Part shown: in pieces, positions 53,843 through 64,000 of the stretch
How positions within the stretch are numbered: position 1 is the first letter of the stretch
Layout: each line of letters starts with the position of its first letter
NCBI RefSeq assembly: GCF_900250115.1
Contig: NZ_LT984804.1
Span: 1,689,301 to 1,753,300 of the forward strand
Direction: 5' to 3'
Length of the DNA: 64,000 nucleotides
Origin: Cupriavidus taiwanensis
GTDB lineage: Bacteria > Pseudomonadota > Gammaproteobacteria > Burkholderiales > Burkholderiaceae
Program-made: the position numbers and the translations under genes
The notes under the pieces: model-generated
Seen by the model: the letters and a program-made list of their open reading frames with translations, nothing else
Told to the model about the DNA's origin: nothing
The model's database searches: none

Positions 53843-54547
53843 TCATTCGGACGCCAGGATGCCGTAGGGCCGCACCCGGATATGGTTGATCACGTCCTGC
53901 ACGCCGAACACACGCTCGGCAATCTCTTCGATGTCGTACTTGCTGCGGCGATCGCCGACGTGGCCCTCGAGCGTCACCAGGCCGTCCTGCACCCGCACCG
54001 TGACTTCGCTGACATCCAGTTCCTGCGCATGCGCGAGCCGGTCGCAGACTTCGTCGTGGATGCGGTCATCGCCGCGGCGGTAGTTCTTCGGGCCGCCCCG
54101 GCCGTAGCGGGCGTCTTCGCCGCGGTACGCCGGCGCGTCCCAGTCGTCCGCGCCGTAGCCGCCGGCACTGCCGGCACTACCTGCACTACCATAAGGCGCG
54201 CCGGCAGGCCCGCCATACCAGTCGCGCCGGCCCTCCCAGCGCTCTTCGCCATACGGTAGGCGGCGCCGCGACCATTCATCTTCGTAGCGGGCCTCGTCCC
54301 AGGGTTCGGTTGCGTGCCTCCAGCGCCTGGATTCGGGCGCGCTGCCATACCAGCCTTCGTCCACGCCTTCGAACGGACCGGCGTCATCACGCGGCAAGCG
54401 CTCGGCGGTATTGCCATAGCGGCCCGCGGTCAGGTTGCGCTGCCTGCGGTTGCGCGCCTGCGCGGGAATGCCGCTATAGCCCTGGTCGTTGCTGCCGTAC
54501 TGGTGATCGGGGCGCCTGCGCAGGTAATCGTCGTCACGGTGTTTCAT
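53843..54547 (-). CDS. BON domain protein with long disordered N-terminus
   Basis: A 234-residue protein. ATG 54547 has AAGGAGGA upstream. The first 150 residues are rich in Arg, Tyr, Gly, Asp and Trp, with a GSAGSAGSAGG stretch. The BON domain (about 160-230) follows the linker GPKNYRRGDDRIHDEVCDRL and ends VQDVINHIRVRPYG. Same architecture and linker as the gene at 24958-25512, so a paralogue. Its start overlaps the end of the exonuclease-family gene by 14 bases, so they are co-transcribed. Confidence 0.8.
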   Translation of the reverse strand: MKHRDDDYLRRRPDHQYGSNDQGYSGIPAQARNRRQRNLTAGRYGNTAERLPRDDAGPFEGVDEGWYGSAPESRRWRHATEPWDEARYEDEWSRRRLPYGEERWEGRRDWYGGPAGAPYGSAGSAGSAGGYGADDWDAPAYRGEDARYGRGGPKNYRRGDDRIHDEVCDRLAHAQELDVSEVTVRVQDGLVTLEGHVGDRRSKYDIEEIAERVFGVQDVINHIRVRPYGILASE

Positions 54548-55421
54548 TGAAGTCCTCCTTCGCGTGCGCAGCGGTACGCCGCTGGTTCCACCCGCCTTCC
54601 GGCACCTCGAAACAGGCCACCAGCGGCAGGTGATCCGAGGCCACGCGCGCCAGCGGCGAACGGTGGCTGGCCACCGACACCAGGTGCGCACGCGGCGACA
54701 CCCAGATGCGGTCCAGCGCGAACAGTGGCAGCCGCGATGGAAAGGTCGCGGTGTGCGGGGTGTGTTCGAAATAGGCGTGCAGCCAGCGCAGCGGCCGGCC
54801 CCACAAGAACCACTCGTTGACATCGCCGAGCAGGATGGTCGGCAACGGCGGCGCGGCGGCGACGTAGTTCAGCAACTGCTGCACCTGGTGCCGGCGCTCG
54901 CCGGGGCGCAGGCCCAGGTGCGTGGCGATCACGCGCAGCGGATTGGCGCAGCCGGAGGCAGTGCAGGCAACGGTGGCGTCGATGGCGCCACGCGGCTCGC
55001 AGCCCTTGACGGTCAGGTCGATCTGGTTCACGGCCTCGGGCGCGAAGCGCGTCAGCAGCGCATTGCCGTAGTCCGCCGTGCCGCGCACCCGCGTAAAACC
55101 CGACACCATGTGCATGCCGCTATGTGCGGCCAGGTATTCCAGCGTATGGTCGTTGCTGCTGCCCGATTCCACCTCCTGCAGCGCCACGATGTCGGCGTCG
55201 AGTTCCGCCAGCACGGCGGCGATCCGGTCGGGGCGATAACGGCGGTCGGTGCCCACCGCGCGGTGGATGTTGTAGCTGACCACCGTCATCTGGGCCAAGC
55301 CCGGCGCGCGCGTCGGCGGACAATGCAACGCCGCCGGTGCGCCGGCCGCCGCCGGGGTATCGCCGGGTTCACGCGCGTGGGCAGGATTTACAAGGGACGG
55401 TAAGTCCGGTTGCATTCGCAT
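54534..55421 (-). CDS. Endonuclease/exonuclease/phosphatase family protein
   Basis: About 295 residues from ATG 55421; the domain proper begins at MTVVSYNIHRAVG (Met45), which could be the true start. Motifs: SYNIH, DIVALQEVES (metal Glu), LGDVNEW (metal Asp) and the terminal SDHLPLVA (catalytic Asp-His), all of the EEP fold. Substrates range from DNA to lipids and inositol phosphates, so the activity is not defined. It is followed with overlap by the BON paralogue. Confidence 0.8.
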   Translation of the reverse strand: MRMQPDLPSLVNPAHAREPGDTPAAAGAPAALHCPPTRAPGLAQMTVVSYNIHRAVGTDRRYRPDRIAAVLAELDADIVALQEVESGSSNDHTLEYLAAHSGMHMVSGFTRVRGTADYGNALLTRFAPEAVNQIDLTVKGCEPRGAIDATVACTASGCANPLRVIATHLGLRPGERRHQVQQLLNYVAAAPPLPTILLGDVNEWFLWGRPLRWLHAYFEHTPHTATFPSRLPLFALDRIWVSPRAHLVSVASHRSPLARVASDHLPLVACFEVPEGGWNQRRTAAHAKEDFNETP

Positions 55422-55457
55422 GGCCGGGTCTCGATGAGTGCCTGGAAGGCGCGATCC

Positions 55458-55826
55458 TCAGGCCCCGTCAAGGAACTGGCTGGGCTTGCCGATGCGGCGG
55501 CCCAGGTCAGGGGTTTCCCAACGGGCCCCGCCCATATACGGGTCCGGCGTGCGCTGCATGGTGGTGCCAGGCATGCCGGGCTGCGCCGGCATGGTCGACG
55601 GCTGCGTCTCCGGCGCTGTGGCCGCGGGTGCCGTCGGGGCAAGGTCAGTACGCGTCGGCGCATTGGTGCCTTGCGTGTAAGGGTCGAACTTGTCGGTGCT
55701 GCGCGCGCCCTGCGAATACGGGTCGTAGGAGCCGCGCGGCGTACCCGGCGTCTGTGCCATGGCGGGGATGGCGGCCGCCGCCACGGCGATGGCGGCGAGC
55801 AGTCGGCTGGTGCGGATATGCTTCAT
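55458..55826 (-). CDS. Secreted Pro/Thr/Gly-rich protein
   Basis: A 122-residue protein. ATG 55826 has CGGAGG upstream. Residues 1-24 (MKHIRTSRLLAAIAVAAAAIPAMAQ) are a signal peptide. The mature part is disordered with DPYSQGARSTDKFDPYTQGTN, a duplicated DPY-QG unit, and a C-terminal PDLGRRIGKPSQFLDG. Resembles the other short secreted proteins of this window in size and composition. Confidence 0.68.
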   Translation of the reverse strand: MKHIRTSRLLAAIAVAAAAIPAMAQTPGTPRGSYDPYSQGARSTDKFDPYTQGTNAPTRTDLAPTAPAATAPETQPSTMPAQPGMPGTTMQRTPDPYMGGARWETPDLGRRIGKPSQFLDGA

Positions 55827-55872
55827 GGTTACCTCCGTTAGGGCGCGATGTGCGCGCCAGTAACCATGGGCA

Positions 55873-55888
55873 AGCGAAAGGCGTGCCC
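55873..55888 (-). promoter_or_regulatory. Possible sigma-54-like promoter
   Basis: On the minus strand GGGCACGCCTTTCGCT: one change in the -24 box and the same TTCGC at -12 as before glgE and treZ. It overlaps one arm of the uvrA hairpin, which lowers confidence. Confidence 0.35.
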
Positions 55889-55902
55889 GTACGCCGGGCA
55901 CG
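55882..55902 (-). terminator. Hairpin after uvrA
   Basis: CGTGCCCG (55882-55889) and CGGGCACG (55895-55902) form a perfect 8-bp stem with a 5-base loop, 17 bases past the uvrA stop. Confidence 0.55.
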
Positions 55903-55918
55903 TCGCCGCGCGCCGGCC

Positions 55919-61780
<5,862 letters not shown>

Positions 61781-61832
61781 GATTTCTCTTTCGGATCAGG
61801 ACGTTAAGGGAAGGACGGGACACACCCGACCA

Positions 61833-61848
61833 CTGTACATCCATACAG
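61833..61848. promoter_or_regulatory. LexA (SOS) box upstream of uvrA
   Basis: CTGTACATCCATACAG: perfect CTGT-N8-ACAG arms of the LexA consensus with an AT-leaning spacer, 53 bases upstream of the uvrA GTG. It indicates SOS induction by DNA damage. Confidence 0.75.
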
Positions 61849-61903
61849 TCTATCAGGTTGGAAACAGATTCGTATCGATTGCCCGGGTCCGACGTGTGGG
61901 GAA

Positions 61904-61963
61904 CCGGAATTAGCCGGACTACATGCGCATTTGCCGGACTGGAGATCCGGAATTAGGTGGACT
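61904..61963. repeat. 17-bp imperfect direct repeat, possible mobile-element end
   Basis: CCGGAATTAGCCGGACT (61904-61920) and CCGGAATTAGGTGGACT (61947-61963) are direct repeats with two differences; a partial copy CCGGACT (61934-61940) lies between. Multiple such repeats near an end are a feature of IS21-family elements. No transposase gene is left nearby. Confidence 0.5.
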
Positions 61964-62161
61964 GGCGGGTATGCCGGGACGCTCTGCCCGGAGCCCACGC
62001 GTCCGCGTCTTCACGCAGACGGACGTGATGCCCGCTGCGGCGAAAGCCCGGCGTGCACCGCGAGCACCTGCAGGCCGCCCGCCATCGCGAGGCCAGCCTC
62101 GCACATGTAGCGATCTTCGCTTCCCGCCGCGTGCTCGCGACCTCGGGCCGCATTGTGGAAT

Positions 62162-62803
62162 CTATGCGCCGTAGGCCGCCAGGAAGACCCGTACGGCCTC
62201 GCGCAGAAGAGCCCTGTTTTCCCGGGTATCTGGCATCTCGAGCTTCAGCAGTCCGCGCATGTGCCCGGAGCCCAGGAACATCGACAGGAACAGGTCCGCT
62301 GCCTGAAGCGGGTTCCGCACCTTCAGCGTGCCCGCGGAGTTGGCACGGCGCAGGTATGCAGCCAGCTCGCTCTTCACACGCTCCGGGCCGTCCTTGTAGA
62401 ACGTACGGCAGGCTTCCGGTTGCGCCCCCGCGACGCCGTAGACAGCGCGCAACGCGCCCAGGGCGTCGTCCCCGCGCGTCAGTGCGAGAAACCGGCCACC
62501 GATCGCCAGCAGCGCCTGCTCGGGTTCGTCCGGGTCCAGCGCCCCGGCGCCCGGGACGCCAGCCACCACCGGCGCCGTCCGGTCGCGCACGATCGCCTGG
62601 AACAGCCTCTCCTTGGAGCCGAAGTTGTTGTACACAGTCATCTTGGACACACCGGCGTCCGCGGCGATGGCATCCACGCTGGCACGCTCCAGGCCATGCT
62701 CGTTGAAGTGCCTTTGCGCCGCTTCCAGGATGCGCCGCACGCGCTCCGGATCGCGTGGCCGCCCGCGTTGGGGCTTGGAAGCGGGAACTGGCGGGCGGGC
62801 CAT
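62162..62803 (-). CDS. TetR family transcriptional regulator
   Basis: A 213-residue protein. ATG 62803 is used; the longer frame to 62959 passes through its own promoter. The N-terminal HTH reads RGRPRDPERVRRILEAAQRHFNEHGLERASVDAIAADAGVSKMTVYNNFGSKERLFQAIV, with the standard YNNFGSKE end. The C-terminal ligand domain is of the TetR_C type with a pocket of unknown specificity. It is divergent from the thioredoxin-reductase-like gene across an AT-rich region with TCCA/TGGA inverted repeats, so it likely represses both. Confidence 0.85.
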   Translation of the reverse strand: MARPPVPASKPQRGRPRDPERVRRILEAAQRHFNEHGLERASVDAIAADAGVSKMTVYNNFGSKERLFQAIVRDRTAPVVAGVPGAGALDPDEPEQALLAIGGRFLALTRGDDALGALRAVYGVAGAQPEACRTFYKDGPERVKSELAAYLRRANSAGTLKVRNPLQAADLFLSMFLGSGHMRGLLKLEMPDTRENRALLREAVRVFLAAYGA

Positions 62804-62815
62804 GGGCAGATTTAG

Positions 62816-62836
62816 TGGATTTGGCAGTCCATTATA
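62816..62836 (-). promoter_or_regulatory. tetR promoter -10 with overlapping operator
   Basis: On the minus strand a perfect TATAAT (62831-62836) is followed by an inverted repeat TGGA-N8-TCCA (62816-62831) at the expected transcript start, which fits autorepression. No good -35 was found. Confidence 0.55.
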
Positions 62837-63014
62837 GCTCACACACATTATTGGAATCTTAGTCCAGTAACTGACGCAGGCCCGCGGAGCGCCCATGACG
62901 CAACCCGCGACGGTGGGCGCGCGAGCCGTGAGCAGCGGCAGCACCGGGCCATCAAGCATGGTGGTGTTTTAGATTATTTGTACTTGACAGTCTACTATTA
63001 CAGCCTAACATTAC

Positions 63015-63042
63015 TATACTCATAGTCCAATAATAAATGGAC
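63015..63042 (+). promoter_or_regulatory. Reductase promoter -10 with operator
   Basis: TATACT (63015-63020) is a 5/6 -10 box; the inverted repeat GTCCA-N8-TGGAC (63025-63042) covers the expected start site. A TTGACA at 62984-62989 is too far for this -10 (25 bases) but could serve TAACAT (63006-63011) with a 16-base spacer. Confidence 0.5.
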
Positions 63043-63165
63043 CCATGACTTCCTCCTCCTGGCGCAGCCGCAGGTCGGCCCCGCTGCCCGTCTCGAGCGC
63101 GTAACGCTGGACGATATTGCGCGCCAGGTCCGGCCCACCCCTCCATCGACAACACGGAGCCCATC

Positions 63166-64000
63166 ATGAATGACGTCATCATCATCGGCGGCAGCTTTGC
63201 CGGCCTCGCCGCCGCCCTGCAACTCGGCCGTGCCCGCCGCAAGGTCACCGTTCTCGATACCGGCCGGCCGCGCAACCGCTTTGCCGGCCACTCGCATGGC
63301 CTGCTCGGCCACGATCACAAGCCGCCGCTGGACATCCTGGCAGAGGCGCGGCAGCAGCTGGTGCGCTATCCCACGATCAGGCTGGTCAATGCCCGGGCCG
63401 AGAGTGTGTCTGGCGCCATCGACGATTTCTGCGTCGTCACTGACGATAGCGAAAGCCTAAGGGCGCGCCGCGTGATCCTGAGCTATGGCGTCGCCGACCA
63501 GATGCCTGATGTTCCGGGCTTTGCCGAAAGCTGGGGCACGTCCATCGTGCCCTGCCCCTATTGCGACGGCTTTGAAGTCGCCGGCCAGCATTGGGGCCTC
63601 GTCTGGTCCGGCCAGCAGTCGCACCAGTCTGCCAGGCTGTTCCGCGACTGGACTGACAAGTTGACTGTCTTCGCCGATGGTCATGACATTGCGGCCGATA
63701 TCCAGGCCGATCTGGCGCGCCGCAACATATCTGTCGTCGATGGCCGGATCGTCGAGATCGCCCATCACCAGGGCCATATCGCCACCGTCAATCTCGATAC
63801 CCGCCGCAATGTCGCGGTCGACGTCCTGTTCGCCCATCCGCGCAACAAGCCGTCCGCAAGCCTGCATGAATCACTGGGCCTCGCCACGGTCGATACGCCC
63901 ACCGGCATCGTCCTCAAGGTCGACGAGCGCCGCCAAACCAGCATGCCCGGCATCTACGCCGCCGGCGACGTCGCCACGCCCTTCTTGCCCTCGGTCACCC
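63166..64000 (+). CDS. Thioredoxin-reductase-like NAD(P)/FAD oxidoreductase, 3' end missing
   Basis: The first 278 residues; the frame is open to the window end. The FAD-binding start VIIIGGSFAGLAAALQLGRARRK is at residues 4-26. A redox pair CPYC (Cys130, Cys133) followed by DGFEV matches thioredoxin-reductase-like proteins, and GIYAAGDVATPF is the second FAD motif. It may reduce a disulfide substrate or act as a small-molecule oxidoreductase. Codon third positions are less GC-biased than elsewhere (more GAT, TCT, TTT), which together with the AT-rich promoter suggests recent transfer. Divergent from a TetR regulator. Confidence 0.83.
   Translation, partial: MNDVIIIGGSFAGLAAALQLGRARRKVTVLDTGRPRNRFAGHSHGLLGHDHKPPLDILAEARQQLVRYPTIRLVNARAESVSGAIDDFCVVTDDSESLRARRVILSYGVADQMPDVPGFAESWGTSIVPCPYCDGFEVAGQHWGLVWSGQQSHQSARLFRDWTDKLTVFADGHDIAADIQADLARRNISVVDGRIVEIAHHQGHIATVNLDTRRNVAVDVLFAHPRNKPSASLHESLGLATVDTPTGIVLKVDERRQTSMPGIYAAGDVATPFLPSVT

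Larger units (their letters stand above)
61781..62161. other. Intergenic region at the edge of the accessory segment
   Basis: A 381-bp region without a supported gene. The uvrA-proximal part holds a LexA-type box. From about 61890 it carries 17-bp direct repeats that look like the end of a mobile element. The rest (61970-62161) has only short frames with no recognisable product. Confidence 0.55.
62804..63165. other. AT-rich divergent regulatory region, tetR / reductase
   Basis: A 362-bp region without a supported gene and clearly AT-richer than the rest of the window (62810-63040). It holds a -10 box for each flanking gene, inverted repeats at both starts and four scattered AGTCCA or AGTCTA elements (near 62826, 62871, 62990 and 63024). 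Confidence 0.65.

Noticed and set aside
63020..63160. Open minus-strand frame of about 47 codons ending at 63020 that looks protein-like
   Set aside because: No start codon, short, and no family recognised; could be a gene remnant or just GC-driven open frame.

Overview
The window is very GC-rich, densely packed and reads as Burkholderiales, most likely Cupriavidus or a close relative. Supporting signs are a tripartite-tricarboxylate (Bug-type) binding protein next to IclR regulators, a double-length UvrA of about 1950 residues, a DUF2783/FAD-monooxygenase locus and many BON-domain stress proteins. I cannot fix the species from sequence alone. No rRNA, tRNA, CRISPR array or intact insertion sequence was seen.

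Layout. (1) 1-1323: tail of a sulfatase/phosphonate-monoester-hydrolase-like gene, a host-attachment-family protein and a small lipoprotein. (2) 1604-6560: a GntR/UTRA regulator divergent from a GMC oxidoreductase, a TauD/TfdA dioxygenase and an aldehyde dehydrogenase; the promoter region carries two operator palindromes 33 bp apart. (3) 6758-10114: AI-2E family membrane protein, two small cysteine-rich proteins and a GabD-type dehydrogenase. (4) 10127-14369: an FNR-type regulator, an orphan FlhD-like protein and an unknown protein in one minus-strand run, divergent from a cytosolic PAS-PAS hybrid histidine kinase. (5) 14483-22016: Bug protein, two tandem IclR regulators, and a catabolic locus (frameshifted metallo-beta-lactamase-fold gene, FAD monooxygenase, DUF2783 protein, MFS transporter). 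(6) 22073-30219: a stress island of small secreted, BON, DUF2188, erythromycin-esterase, flavodoxin-like, DUF421, CinA and DUF2383 genes.

(7) 30570-51642 is the centrepiece: eight alpha-glucan/trehalose genes, glgE, treS-mak (fusion), glgB, glgX, malQ, glgP, treZ and treY. TreS and its maltokinase domain turn trehalose into maltose-1-phosphate, GlgE polymerises it, and GlgB branches the chain. GlgX, MalQ and GlgP take the glucan apart, and TreY/TreZ return its chain ends to trehalose. No glgC or glgA lies in the window. GC-rich hairpins at 44143, 46788 and 51635 suggest three transcription units. (8) 51653-55826: more BON/secreted stress genes and an exonuclease/phosphatase-family protein. 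(9) 55919-61780: double-length uvrA with a strong LexA-type box. (10) 61860-64000: an accessory edge with direct repeats, a TetR regulator and a thioredoxin-reductase-like gene in AT-richer DNA, running off the window.

The most interesting pattern is a sigma-54-like -24/-12 promoter motif. It recurs upstream of the glgE unit, treZ-treY and several of the surrounding stress genes, often as TGGCAYG-N3-TTCGC, which suggests one regulon spanning regions 6 to 8.
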